Below, piece by piece: positions 23,926-37,700 of a stretch of DNA of 64,000 nucleotides. The translations under genes were made by a program, and so were the position numbers. Position 1 is the stretch's first letter. Every line of letters starts with the position of its first letter. This stretch comes from Engraulis encrasicolus (lineage: Eukaryota; Chordata; Actinopteri; Clupeiformes; Engraulidae): the NCBI RefSeq assembly GCF_034702125.1, contig NC_085876.1, positions 30,474,093 through 30,538,092 on the forward strand, read 5' to 3'. The notes below the pieces were generated by a model. It saw only the letters and a list, made by a program, of their open reading frames with translations, was not told the DNA's origin and made no database searches.

Positions 23926-25181
23926 AACATTAAATCCACATTCTTGGTGTGTTGTCACTTGTGCAGTACTGAATCTAATGACTAAGGTCTGGTTTTACCC
24001 TCAGTTTCAAGGAAAACCTACATGGTGACAGTCTAGGAACTAAGCCTACATGTAAAAGCTACTGTAAATTTTGTTCTGCTGGTGAGTGGGGTAGCTGGCC
24101 TTAGGTTTTGGTGGTTGGCTTTGGAATTTAAAGGTTGAAGCTTTTGCATGAAGTCTTTAGGTCAGGTGGAAGGAAGTTAAAACTCATGGGTCCTTTCACA
24201 AAGGCTGAATTTCATGAAGTATGCATTGGTCAGTGGCCCCGCTTACGTGAGGCACTCGATCCAGAACCAACTTATTTAAAGGCTTAGTGTCATATTAACT
24301 TCAAGTCAATGACGACGCAATGTAAAGTTAATAATCTGAATTATTTATTTGGAATAGAAATCACCATACCAACGGAGTCCTTCAGTACGTAAACTGAACA
24401 CTTATCCCGTGCCAAGGCAACATAATACATGAGCATAGATACATGGTATCTCACCTCTCCTAGGCGTGAAGAGTAAAACTTACAAAGATTTTGTTGACTT
24501 ATCAGTGAATCAGTTTTTAATTTGACTAAATTCAAGATTAGAGCCCTTAGAACTTTGAGACTTCTGACAAGTTTTCCAGCCTACTGAGGAGACAACGTCT
24601 TTTTGGAAAATAAAATGGGTCGAGAAGAGTATAAATGTTTCTGGACCCACCTGACACTGATCCAAGCCTCAATGCGGAGCTGACAAGCATATTGTCCATC
24701 TACGTGACGGCTCTCGATCTTGACGGCACAGCTGTGTCATCTTCAGGCAGCACTTGTTCTGGATCTCCTTCGGCTGGAACTCCACCGGCGCTCCTGTCAC
24801 TCCCCTTTGTTACTCTTTTGGGGAGATTTAAGACCCCCTCATATACTGTCAGGCAGGTGCCCCCATCCCATTGTGTTGGCACATGGCAGAGGCTAGAGTT
24901 CATTCCAGCCAAAGTTCTGGTGGGTGTGGAGGCTGCAGGGGGTTTCCCCCACGCAGGGCTACTGAAGTTCGATGAGTTCTAAACTTTTTCAGCTTTGGTC
25001 GGTTTGGGGGCTTGTGGGGGTGGGGGGTTAAGCACATGCAGCCTCCGACCATTTCACTGTCCCATTTTGAAAATCTCAAATCACAGACTCATTACAAGCT
25101 GAGGGGCAGGAAGAGGAAATGGTAGATGCTCACTCAACTTAAGAAGCTGTTTACACATAAGGGGTCATGAAGGCAGTAGAG

Positions 25182-25540
25182 CAGGGGTGGGGAACCTTTT
25201 TCATTCGAGGGGTCACTTCAAATTCATCCGAGGGCCGTAATTCATTCGAGGGCCTCTGAGGGCTGTATTATGAACACAAACCGGGATTTCCCCCTGAACT
25301 TTAAGCCTATATTGAAGGCATCCACCTTTAAAACAGACCCCACCTTCTCTAGGTCCCCTAAATATAACTTAATTGTATAGCAAATGTATTTTATAAGTTT
25401 CCTTTACAAAATGTCATATCTCATGTGAAGCTGTAGCCTAGTAAAACAGCGCTTTAGTTGGACCAGTCTCACATTTAGGCTGGTTTATCAGGCTAGTGAA
25501 GCTGCATAACGTTAAAACTATATCGGGGGTCGAATAAACG
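25182..25540. mobile_element. Truncated hAT-like MITE (CAGGGGTGGGGAACC family)
   Basis: The left terminus caggggtggggaacc and the interior words attcgaggg and gggccgtaatt match the copies at 50399-50729 and 62873-63660. The right terminus is not found, so this copy is truncated. Confidence 0.65.
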
Positions 25541-26528
25541 GCAGCAAACGGCCTTTGAGACACAGGCCTACAGCCTGACCTGTACAGACCTGTAGCCTAC
25601 AGCATGCGCTGCCTTAGAAGGCCAATTCCAGTCTAAGAGATGCAACACACCTGGACCCCACAACCTGTTTTTGTTTTTTTAAAGATATTTTTTGCTCTTT
25701 TTTACTTTATTCATTATAGTACAGAGCAGATGGTGACAGGAAGCAAGTTGGGAGAGAAAGACGGGGAAGGGTCGGCAAAGGACCCGGGTCGGCCGCATAG
25801 CAAACGAGTGCCCTACCATATGCGCCACGGTAGGGCCCACAACCGGTTTTAATTGCCATCTGGCAGATAAAGGTCCATGAAAACCAGGACAAATGGCAAA
25901 AAACAGCTATTACCCAGCACTTAAATTATGCTAATAAAGCATAGCTTTGTACCTACAGCAGTAATGTGATGTGTGTGAGGTTTGAGAATGGGTGTGTGGA
26001 TGAAAGCCCACCTTGGAAACACCAACCCCCAATTTCATTGTGACTCAGCACTCCATAGCACACAAGTGTACACTGCACACAACTGCCTCACCCGTGCAAG
26101 GGGGCAGAGACAGCAATGGCACCCCAAAGGAGCAGTGCGGCAGGATGATGCCATGCTCAGGGCACCTCAGTCATGGAGGAGGATGGGGGGAGAGCACTGG
26201 TTAATCACACCCCCACCAACCCCATGACAATGTGATGGGGATTATTTTCCGAACCTTTTATTCTAATTATTTATTCCTTCAAGGAACAAGGAATGCTCAA
26301 TTTCGTTGTACTTGTTACAATGACAAAAACATCTAATGTATTTTCTATGTACTGTGTATCGCTTTGTTCAGGGGCGATCTAGCCATTTTTGAACCCTAGG
26401 CCAAATATAAACATGGGGCTCTCAAGTCTTTCTTGAACCACGTAGACAAAATAAGGGTCACCAACTGACATGGAATGAGCGAGGGTGGTATTTTAGTGTT
26501 TTGTCTCGTATGTCAGATTTAGTAGTAT

Positions 26529-26695
26529 CAGTGCTTAATTTGAGGGGGAGCAAGGGGGAGCTAGTTCCGGAACCTCAGACGAGAGCTCCGGAACCTTGGA
26601 TGGAACCTCAGGGAAAGACATCACAGACCTCCCCTCGGGGGGGAGCCACCCATCCTCTGGGCTCCTGGACCTCCCACTTGACAAATTAAGCACTG
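26529..26695. mobile_element. Short hAT-type MITE
   Basis: The inverse ends are cagtgcttaatttg and caaattaagcactg. AGTAGTAT is duplicated exactly on both sides. The interior is G/C-rich with ggaacct repeats. Confidence 0.9.
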
Positions 26696-27084
26696 AGTAG
26701 TATGTAAAACTGTTCCGAAGGTGGTCACCTGTAGGCTTGTGCACTAACAATAAAAAGGTTAGCATTTTCGTTATCCCTGCGACATGCATGAAAAACATGA
26801 CTTTTGCTTGCATTACTGTGGTCATATAAACCTACTAAAAAATGTGCAAGTGTGTCAAATGTCATACTGCTTACACACAATTTCTAGACTGTCTTGAACT
26901 CTCAAAACTCTACACACAAATCTCTTCTCTTCTGCACAATGAACGTCTAATCTCAACAATGAACAAAGACAATTTTGTTGTCAAATTACAAAACACAAGC
27001 CATCATTTCAATTGACACTCAAATGAACCATTTGAAAAGTAATCGTAAAACACTATACTCAGCATGACCTTGTTTAGTGTTCCA

Positions 27085-27160
27085 CTTAGTCTAAAACAAT
27101 ATTTCAGTATTTTACAACAGAAATCTGTAGTAAAATACTGAAATATTGTTTTAGACCAAG
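27085..27160. repeat. Hairpin with 31-bp arms
   Basis: The left arm 27085-27115 and right arm 27130-27160 are inverse copies with one mismatch around a 14-base loop. It is probably a palindromic MITE. It lies beyond the hdac1 poly(A) signal. Confidence 0.75.
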
Positions 27161-27388
27161 AGCACACAGATGTGCTACAACAAATTTATTTTACATGTTT
27201 TTCTGACACTGAAAGAGCATTAATTTACTGTAAAATATTGGGTGACCATGACTATTGTAATGTGCTATGCATTCATAGCGTCTTACGCATAGCAAGTTCA
27301 TAGAAAATGTTTTTATTTTTTTTATTTTTTTAAAAGGCCTTCACCGTTTTAAAATGAAAACTCAGATCACTCTTGAGATTTTCTTTGT

Positions 27389-27394
27389 TTTATT
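27389..27394 (-). promoter_or_regulatory. Probable hdac1 poly(A) signal
   Basis: AATAAA reads on the minus strand about 1.33 kb after the hdac1 stop codon. It would define a long 3' UTR (about 27370-28721) that includes a (CA)n tract. Other weaker candidates exist nearer the stop. Confidence 0.45.
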
Positions 27395-28595
27395 TACCAA
27401 AATCATTGTTATAATAGTAGACATTTCACAACACTGGAACTTTTTTTTGGAAACCCAAACCGGACCGCGGATCCACTAACTGAATCTGTTAGCTGCTCCC
27501 TCAAAAAACAACAAAACAGTAACTTAAACCATCTGCTGAGCTTAAACCCCAATTCCTTACTCCCCCATTCCCCTTTCCCACCCCACAACACATATTCGTA
27601 GCCATCCAAAACTGATATGGTAATAAAAACATTTTGGTTTTTATTAATTTTTTTTTTCTTAAAAAATGGGGTAAAAGGAAGCTGCAGCACAAGCCCTCAG
27701 AAAAGAAAAATAAAAGTGGGAGAAGGGGGGAAAAAAAAGAGAGAAGAATGAAGTTGGGTAGTGAGGTGTACAAATTTAAATGTCCATGATGCAAAATAAT
27801 TTAGAGCGACAAGAAGAGAGATACTGAGCATAGGCTTTACAATAAAAAAGGGGTTGAGCTAGGGGGGATATTTCAGGCTATAGGACTAGTCACTAGACCT
27901 GCATATGTTCACTTAGCGGAGTCTAGTAATAGGAGAAAATGTGGTTGTTTCCATTGCAACAAACACTCTTGAGGAGTTAAACCACTTGTAGTTCTTGCCA
28001 CGCAAGAGTTGACTTTTGTAGGTTAAATCACTACAGCACCTAGTTTATTGCAGTTACATCCGAGGATTTTCTTTCTGATATTTCGATTTTGAAATGGAAT
28101 ATCGGCAGTATTCGGTTTGAACACGAGTCACTCTTTAGTAAATTTTGAATATGTCCGTGTTCCGGTTGCAGAATGCCGCTCCATGCATGTTAAACGGAGT
28201 ATGCCTGAACTTGTTCGAAACCAAATACTGGCGATATTCCGTTTGAAATCGTTATACTTTGTGCATGTAACTGCACTCACTCAAACACCTTCCCCAATGA
28301 TGTGTACCACTGTCTGAACTGTGACTACATCTGGTCCGGTTTGGTTGAGGTACTGTTCTTAGCAGTAAAAACAGGACAACGGGTACTGAAAGGATGCAAA
28401 CTTGTGAAAAAATAAACGTTAAAACAAAGAAGAGAATACGAAAAAAAAAAAAAATACACCTTGCATTTCAATTCACACTGGAAATGCAAAAAAAGGAAAA
28501 AATCTTTATACCACTTTTTTTTTTAAAGAATACAAATAGTAAAATGAGTCTTACAAAATAATTTACAGTCTTTTGCTTCCGCTGGCTAACCTCTA

Positions 28596-28598
<3 letters not shown>

Positions 28599-28668
<70 letters not shown>
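28599..28668. repeat. (GT)n tract in hdac1 3' UTR
   Basis: About 35 GT repeats lie 54 bases beyond the hdac1 stop, read as (CA)n in the transcript. Confidence 0.9.
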
Positions 28669-28669
<1 letters not shown>

Positions 28670-28721
28670 GAGGGTGGGGCATCTGACAAGGTCATGCATC
28701 CAGAAGGACTTCAGGGGCATC

Positions 28722-31633
28722 TCAGGCTGTCTTCACTTCTTCTTTTGGCCTGACAATAACATCAAAACACAATCAATCAATCACCTTTTCATTCAACTGG
28801 CATCACATTCAAGCATATGTGGTGGTAACCAAGTGAGCTGGCAACTTTTCATTATGTCAAAGTAAACTTTCTTTATTGTTGTCCCATGAAGATATACAGT
28901 ACACTTACAAAATCTGCAGAACTGTGAGGGGTGTACTCACTTCTGTGACACACTGTACCAAGAATGACGTTTTTGAGAAATGAGGTCCTGTTCACTTACC
29001 CTTTCGTGTCCATTTTCTCTTCAGGTGCCTTCTCCTCTTCCTTCACCTCAGCTGAACACAAAAAAATAAAAACATAAAAATGTCATGTGACAAATGCAGT
29101 ACAGTACACAGTACAGTTTCAAGTCAGACTAAAAATATTCTAACACAGTAACTACCAAGAAATGTAATTTCAAATTCTTTGTATGACCAGTGCATGTAAA
29201 GAAATTGACAATAAAACCTACTTGACTTGACTTGACCATACCATCATCTGTCACTTTATACTCCCTTTGTCAAAAATCTATGTAACAGGAGAATTTAAAT
29301 TGTGTTTGACCATTTAAATTTTTTGTGCTAACCCCTGTTATATAGATTTTTGACAAGGTACACTTTATCCTTCAGCCTTGTAGTATAAAGAGTCATATGA
29401 TGATCAGTCACCCTAAGCTACAAGCTATGAGAGGGCCCAGGCAGACTGCCTTTTCACTTAAAACGTTAGAGGACCTGGGGTAAGGAACCAGGGAGATCAA
29501 GATGGATAGAGGGATAGCTGGATGAGGTTGTAATGGGCTTACCTTTCTTCTCGCCGCTGTCCTTCTCCTCCTCCGTCTTGACGCGCTTGGCCTTCTTGAA
29601 GTTGGCGGCGTTCCTGCGACCTCCTCCTCCCTGGCCTTCGTCTTCAGAGTCGGAGAACTCCTCCTCACACGCTATCCTCTTATCGTGAGCGCGGACTATG
29701 CGGAGAAGGGGAGAAACGCAAGCACATGCCATTACTACACATTAATGAAAAGGAAGAAAGGAGTCGCACACTGGAGCTGAATGCAAAATCAAAAACTGTA
29801 TTAAACAAGGCCGAAAAAAGTAAGTAAAACCGACAGACAAACGTTTCGGGTCTAGCCCATCATCAATGTTCCCAGTTTCTTCCTTTTCATTATACTGCTC
29901 TTGGAATTACGCACCGAAACGCTCAGGATAAGACATTGGCGCGGACGCCACCCCACCATTACTACACATTAACCATCCTAGGTTGCCAGTTCTAATTTCT
30001 TTTCGTGATTTTTGTGACTTCCAGTGTGTGTGTGTGTGTGGTGTGTGTGTGTGTGTGTGCGTGTGCGTGTGCGCGTAGGCCTGTCCATACCAGACATGCG
30101 CTTGTGTGACATGCGCTTGTGTGCGCGCGCGTGTGTGTGTGTAGAGGCCTGACTACTGCAGATGCGCTTGTCCGTACTGGAGATGCGCGCGCGCGCGTGC
30201 GTGCGTGCGTGTGGAGGCCTGTCCGTACTGCAGGTGTGTGTGTGTGTGTCCGTACTGGAGATGCGTTTGTCTGGGTCCTCCTCCTCGTCTCCGCTCTCCT
30301 CCTGCACGGCGTCCTCAGGGATGGCCTGCATCTGCACGCCGGGCGCATGGGGCAGCATGCGCAGGTTCTCAAACAGACGCTGCCTGCAGGTACAAGTACA
30401 GGTACAGACACACACACACAGTATGAGCAAGGCATGTAATCCCATGTTGGGACTGTCTGTATCTCATTAATGGGGGATAGGGGGCGGGATGAACACCTCA
30501 AATCTTACCGTATTCTGTAAGCAGCTTTCCATTTTCGTAAAATAAACTAATAAATAGAGATCCACCGAAATTAAAATTTGTGGCCGAAACCGAATAATAA
30601 TTAATCACTTAGCAGAATACCACAAACGAATATTACAATTCAGTCAAAAGTTAGGTTTTCACTATTTTTAAATATTGCTTAAATCTACGGCTTACAATAA
30701 ATGGTTAGACATGTTTTTCAAAAAAAAGGAAAATGTTAGAGAAGAACTGGAATTAGCTTCATTAATGGCCATTTTCCATTCGGCCTCTCTTTCGGTTTTC
30801 GGCTGCCGAATTTTCGGTGCATCTCTACTAATAAATATGCAACATAAACATAAGCCAAACACATGCATACTTCAGATGGTTTAGTGCTCCATTTTTTTTC
30901 TTCCTAGCCTTTCCACCGGATAACCAAAGGGCCACTCACTTTATCTTCTCCAAGTAGTCGTTTGTGTTCTGGTTGGTCATGTTGGACGGACTGATGTGGA
31001 GTTTGAAGTCTGGGCCAAAGTACTCAAAGTAGTCATTGTACGGGAGTTCTGGGAAAACCAGAGAATTGACCAGGTAAGTACAAAATTATACAGCAATGAA
31101 CAAGAACATCAGCACACCTCAGCAAGACATGATTACCGTCCCCCACGTTCAAAAGGATACTCGTGTGTAGTGGTGTGCATTGGCACTGCCCTCACAATTC
31201 GATAGGTAGGAATTCGATTAGATTCAATTCTACGATGCATTGCAACGCATTACATTTCTACTGAAAGCAAAGCAAATGTTTCATCAGTCATGATGAGGCA
31301 ATACAAGTAGTCAGATACTGGGCAACATTTTATTGGCCGTTTTCTGTACAGTCTTGCAGTTTTCAATGCTTTTAAGTGCTTTTATTTAATTTAACATTCA
31401 TTTGCTTGAAACTTAAAAAATTAGCTGCATCGATTCTAGAACTTGCCGCATTTAATTGAATTGTCCATGCCCCTCATTGCATTGCATTGCATTGCCGAAC
31501 CGATTATTGTTGACACCACTACTCGTGTTTTATGTCTGGCCCGGCAAAGGCACAGCACCTTGTGACACTCAAGTTCCCTTTCAATGGTTTTTCTGTTGGG
31601 GTTTTTTTTTTTACTCCTAATTTATGGAATCTA

Positions 31634-31715
<82 letters not shown>

Positions 31716-31729
31716 CGTGCGTGCGTGTG

Positions 31730-31762
<33 letters not shown>

Positions 31763-34700
31763 GTGCGTGCGTGCATCTCCTACCGTTGGGGATGGTGCTG
31801 TCCAGGGCCACGGCGGTCTCGTAAGTCCAGCAGCGGGCCACGTTCCTGATGGTGTAGCCTCCTCCACCCAGCATGAGCAGGGGCAGGTTAAAGCTCTTCA
31901 TGTACTCCACACACTTGGCATGGCCTGAAGGGGAACCAGAATAATTGGTGTCAACACAACACTCTATGGCAAACACTCAGTTATGAGTAGCAGAGATGGC
32001 CAACGGAAAAGTAGAAGTAAACTAGAAATCCACTCAGAAAGTGCAGACTTCCGCCAAGGAAGCCGTTTGATAGAACAATTGACTATGGAATGTCAAAATT
32101 CGGCCTGTCCCTCAATTCAATTTGCAGTCTCGGGCGTCTAGATTTCTAGGCTAGCAATACTTGAGTCTTTTTTTTTTTTAATCCTGGTTCCGGTTCGTGG
32201 TCCGGATCACCACCAAAATATAATCACTTGTTCCTTTGGTCAACAAACAACTAAACAATGTTTCATACAAATCCGCTCATAAGTTTTTGAGTTATCCTGC
32301 TGACAAACAAACAGACAGACAAACGGACAAACCAACGCAACTGAAAACATAACCTCCTTAGCGGAGGTAATAAAAACATGTGCAATAGTTTCTCTTCCTT
32401 GATTAACTTGCCTACAATTAGAGCACCGTACCCGATTTTCGTTTTCATCATTATTTCTTAAGCTTTTATCAGTAATAACAATGTCTAGCTACCTCATTAG
32501 GTACAATGGAATACCTGGTGTAGCCGCTATATAAAATCATGTGCGATCCACTTTGGCCACCTCTGATGGGTACGGAAACAGAATTCACTTTATTGGCTGA
32601 GTACATTGATGTACTAGGAATTTGCCTCCAGTAGATGGGACTAGTAGACACAGGCACTTACCAAAAGCCTCTCTTTAAAGGGGTATGCCACTATTTTGGG
32701 GCTTAATACTGTTAAAATCGTTGGCCAGGGTTTATAAAGGTGGTAAAGTGTCTTGTTTTTCATGTAAGCTGTAAAAGAGGGAGTATGTAGCTAAGCTAGT
32801 GAAAGTCAATGCATCACTGAAGCATGTAGCATGCTACACGGATCCATTGACTTTCACTAGCTTTGCGACATGCTCCCTCTTTTAACTTGTCTTAAAGCAA
32901 GACAACGCTTAACATGAAAAATAAGACACTTGACCACCTTTATAAACCCTGGCCAACGATTTTAACAGTATTAAGCCCCAAAATAGTGGCAAACCCCTTT
33001 AAAATCATGCCTGCACGTTCTGAATAACATGTTATCACCATATGTTGGCCTCTCTCTTCTTTTGAAAAATTCATCATTTCACACGTTCTAGGGCATTCTT
33101 TTCTCCATCATTGGATTTAATTACAGGTCAGACTTGAGTCTACAGTCTACCCTCACAGCCTTGTGAAACCAATGTGCATGAAGCAACTTCAGATCCATCA
33201 GCTCCTACAGGCAAACGCACACTCAAAATTCTTTTTTTGGTTTAGAAGGCTGCTAGACACATGACAATATTGCAGTCCTCGTTTCGTACCCAACTTTCAG
33301 CTTAATTCAACTCCTTCATACTTTTTCAATGCATTTTGGAGGCTTTTTGATCTTTATTATGACAGGATGGTGTGCAAGGGGACAGGAAATAAGTTAGAGA
33401 GAGATGGGGTAGGGGCTGGGCCACGCCACAATGCCTCCCCTATTTTCCCATGTTTTACAAGATTACTCGCCAACGATCACCGTTTGCCTCAGGTTGTGCG
33501 AATTATCTTGACACGATTATTTAGCCAACTTGTTTTTTCTCATCATGTAATGTTTACAGTGTCACTTTCGCTTTGTTCATGGCTGTTGATAGGAATGTCA
33601 GTGAAATGCTAGGCAATGTAAGCGTACCTTTGATTGTGAGGTTGAAGCACCCGAGCCTGTCTCCGGAGAGCGAGTCAGCTCCACACTGCAGCACCACGGC
33701 ACTGGGCTGGTACATCTCCATCACCTTGGCCATGATCTACAGACAAACACACACACAGTCAGAAATTAAAAACACAGCGACAAATAATACGATAAAGACA
33801 GTTGAAAATCATTCAAAGAGTAATCAAAGACAGCAACCTGGCCCCCTAGCCAATACTAGATCTGCATGATATTGTGTGTGTTTGTGTGTGTTTGTGTTGC
33901 TCTCTGTAGACTAAATAAAACACTGTGGACAGACAGACAGACGGAGAGTCATTGTAATACCTGGCCAAACGCTCTCTGGGAGGCCAGTTAATAATAAACT
34001 TCAAGTTACTTACCGGCTTAAAGATGGCCTCATAAGACTCATCGTCGATGCCATCTCTGAGGGGGTAGTTCACAGCATAATATTTTCCCTTTCCTGCACC
34101 AATGTCCTAGGGAAGCACAGTAATATACACATTTAGACATTTAGATACACTTACGAACACCACCTTTGTCTTGTGACGACAGAACTTGTGTCTTCCTACA
34201 GTATTTGGAAGGCACATACAAGCATGCCTACAGCATGTTTGACTGGGTACTGACTTCAAGTGCATGTCATTACTGAACTTTGCCTTTGTGAGGCAGTGTT
34301 GTACTTTAGGACATTTAGATATGCTTAGATTATGGTTGACACACTGATAAAAGTATTTTTTGTAAAAAGGTTCGCACACTCCTTTGGATTTTTTCTATCT
34401 TTTTGTTCAGCACCAGGGATTAGGGATGGCTAAAATTGAAAAAACTCTTAACCGGCTACTGAGACTCATTAACCGGTGGTTAACCGGTAACCTTAAATCA
34501 TACATATGCAGCACAGCACTGATTTTTTTACATTTTATTTTTCACATAAACCTTTTTTTTGCTGCGCAGACAGGACCTGCCATGTCCAGCCACTGTTGGC
34601 AGATGGAAAATGCTGAATTCTCGTACTTAAACCACCAAATTGTCGTTGTTTGGGGCTTTTTGGGAGGAAATGATCATTTTAATGATGATTATTATTACAA

Positions 34701-37700
34701 CCGGTTAACCAGTGGCAGAAAATGTTAACCGGTTAAAGTTGATCCGGTCAACTATCGGTTAACTGGTTACCGATTAACATCCCTACCAGGGATTGAGCAC
34801 AAGTAACTCTCTACAAGTGACACACTGATAAAACACAGCTGCTGACATGGTGGTATAAATATGTAGAGATTAATCTTCAAGAATGTTTTTTTTCTATCCT
34901 AAATTGACATTTTGATTATCTTCTTGCACACAGAGTTACATTTTATCCCAGAAGTTGAGTGATCCCATCCCTTCTTGCACTTTGAAGTTATGGCCAACAA
35001 CTGGATGAGGCTAGGTGAGACTGGTGAGTGATGGGGGGTGGTCTTGTGATCAGAGGGTTGCAGGTTCGAATCCCACCCTTACCCCTCCACCCATGGCTGA
35101 AGACCAAGGCACCTAACCCTCCATGCTCCAGGGCCTGTAACTAATAGCCTGTAAAATAACTCAGTCGCTTTGGATAAAAGCGTCAGCTAAATGTACTGTA
35201 ATGAGAGCTCCAGGCTGGGTAGGTACTCACCCGGAGGTCACCTGTGCCGGGGAAGTACTCTCCGTACTTGTGGAAGGACACGGTCATGACTCTGTCTGTG
35301 GTGTAGAAGGCCTCCTCCACACCGTCACCGTGGTGAATATCAATATCTATATACAGCACTCTCTGATGGTACCTGCAGAGGACAGGAAGTCAAATACCAC
35401 ACACTATATTAGGACAAGATCATGTAAAGAAAGCAGAGTGGGGGGGACTTCTGCTCATTTCCCAACCCTAGCACATAACCAAACTACAGATGTGTACGAA
35501 AAACTGTAAGTAAGTACAACAGCAGTATTGCAGCCACAGGATGTAACAAAGTGAGGGAGAAGCGGGAATCAGTCGTACTCACTTCAGCAGCTCAAGTATG
35601 GCTAAGACGATGTCGTTGACGTAACAGAACCCTGACGCTTCGGACTTCTTGGCGTGATGGAGTCCTCCCGCCCAGTTGATGGCGATGTCTGTCTGCTGTT
35701 TGTTCAGTTTCACTGCCCCCGCTACAACAAAACAGCAGACGATACGTAAAAAGTGGCAATACTGAGAGATATCTAAAATCACCATCAGCCATAAATGTAT
35801 GTGCTATATTTCAATACTTGTTGTTGTTGGATTCTGCAGACAATACGTAAAAAGTGGCAATACTGAGAGATATCTAAATCACCGTCAGCCATAAATGCAT
35901 TTGCGACATTTCAATACTTGGTGTTGCTGGTTTCTGCCAAGTTCTCCCTGATTTTTCCCCTGCTGATCCGCCCAGGCTTTGCAACAAAAACACTTTCCCC
36001 ATTTCTTTGTTTTACACTTTTATTTGCTATAGAAAACAGATTGATTGTTTTTAAAACGAGCCTGCTCATTATGCCCTATATCAGGACATTGCAAATCAGG
36101 ACATTAGGCCACACCAATTTAATTTGTTGGTTCTCGGATTCGCCGCTTGTATTTTGTGTCAAAATGGAAAAAAAAAAAAAATCAGTTTCAATACCCCAAA
36201 AAATGAAATCGCAAAAAAAACCCCGAAGACTACACGTTTTCATGAACGGAGAGGTGTCTAGTATTTGGAGGTCATGTGACGTAGAGAACCAATAAAACCA
36301 CTCCTTTCAACATGCCGATTACGACTAGCGAATCAGGAAACGTGTTACATGCAGGGTTTTACAGACAAACATGCAATGGCAAGTTGAAGCCCCTGTGGGT
36401 TAGCAGTAGCAGCCCCCCGGGGCAGCAGCCAGTGTATGGCATAGTAGCCTACGCATTTACAAGACAGGATAACAGAAGTCGAAGACGAAGAGAACTTCGG
36501 GGATTTATTCGACAGAACCATTTCAACAACCAGCCAAGAGTCTGTGCAGGTGGGTTTTATTAACTATTATTTGCTTGGTGTATGATGGGGCAAGGGCAAC
36601 CAAAACTTTCTGACGTATTAGCCATCTGAAAAATCCTGGTCAAAGTAGAACTAGTTCGTAATGAATATGTACTTTCCACCCATTTGCGGGCCTCAAAGTT
36701 ACTCAAAACTTCGTCGCGTGGGTGTTGACACGTAAAGCAATGTATAGAGAAGTTTGATACTGCGCCGGATAGTTTAGATAAAAGTACATTTTCGAATGAT
36801 GCGCCCTGGTAAACATGGTCACAGGGCGCCGCCATCTTTCTTTTCAGTCAGGATGTTCCACCGAGCCGGAGAGAAAGTAAACAACGGGCCATGTGATGCA
36901 TCAATAATTGCATATTCTCAGCTGCTTTGACATTCTATGCACTTCCCCTGAATACATTTTCGATATGCATAACTTAACACCGTCCGTCAAACACCGCGGG
37001 GTTATATCACTGACCTGACCTATTGTTTACTTCTTCTCCGGCTCGGTGATGACATCGTACAGGGTTGGACAAGTTTAGGCAAATACACTATTATTTCCAC
37101 TTGCCCAAACCAAATGCATTGTACTTGCACGTTACTTTTTGTTGTGTTTTTTGTTTGTTTCCCAAGGGGAAAAAACACTTCAAGCTATTCATAAGGTTGC
37201 TTGCTTTGTTTAAATGAGAGACTTTTTCTGACAAAAAGGGCATATTTTGACTGGCATCAATATAATATCTTTATTTGATGAAAATTGTGTGTCTTTTGCT
37301 CCAATAATGCGCAATGCATACAAATACTTGCCCAACATGCACTTGCCCAAACAGTGCTTTTACTTGCTCTGTGCAAGAAGGCAATAGGCCTTGTCCAACC
37401 CTGGAAGATTGCAACTGTTAAAAATTAAGGAACTGTATATGTCTACATTTAAAAATGTCTTATTTTGATTTACATTCCAGGTATTCATCTCACAGACAAC
37501 ACCACCAGTTGGTGATGGGGCTGAGGATCGTACACATACCAAACATGGAACCAATTGCCCTTTGTCAGCTCCTGTGAAGATGCTACTTTGTCACTTTCAA
37601 TGCAAGTACATAACCTACTATGTGCAGATGTGGTGCAGATACTATGATGTGGTCTAACGTTCTATAGCTTGTAATTCCATTGATATGGTCACAATGCTGT

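Larger units (their letters stand above)
16164..24800. repeat. Segmental duplication, unit B (distal copy)
   Basis: This is a head-to-tail copy of unit A that starts with eif3i 3' UTR sequence and holds orphan gene B. Unit-B-only insertions are a TTAA-flanked element at 16211-16895, a CAAT-tailed block near 17640-17711, a hammerhead-like repeat at 18036-18130, a MITE at 18772-19058 and a nested MITE at 20552-20879. Unit B is about 8.6 kb, against 12.9 kb for unit A. Confidence 0.85.
24810..27380. other. Intergenic between gene B and hdac1 3' end
   Basis: No gene is supported. The region holds a MITE remnant at 25182-25540, a MITE at 26529-26695 and a hairpin at 27085-27160. The two genes are tail to tail. 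Confidence 0.6.

Noticed and set aside
24635..24982. 115-codon plus-strand frame near the end of unit B (ELTSILSIYVTALDLDGTAV)
   Set aside because: The unit A counterpart is frame-shifted by a 4-bp indel and no homology is recognised, so it is not supported as a gene.
28722..28741. Alternative hdac1 last-exon acceptor 8 bases further downstream
   Set aside because: The upstream exon ends in GG, so only the acceptor giving exon 28722-28749 keeps the frame and yields the family ending KEEVKTA.
35050..35120. Possible tRNA gene from the word ggttcgaatcc
   Set aside because: There is no acceptor stem or anticodon arm. It is followed by a SINE-type tail, so it is a SINE head.
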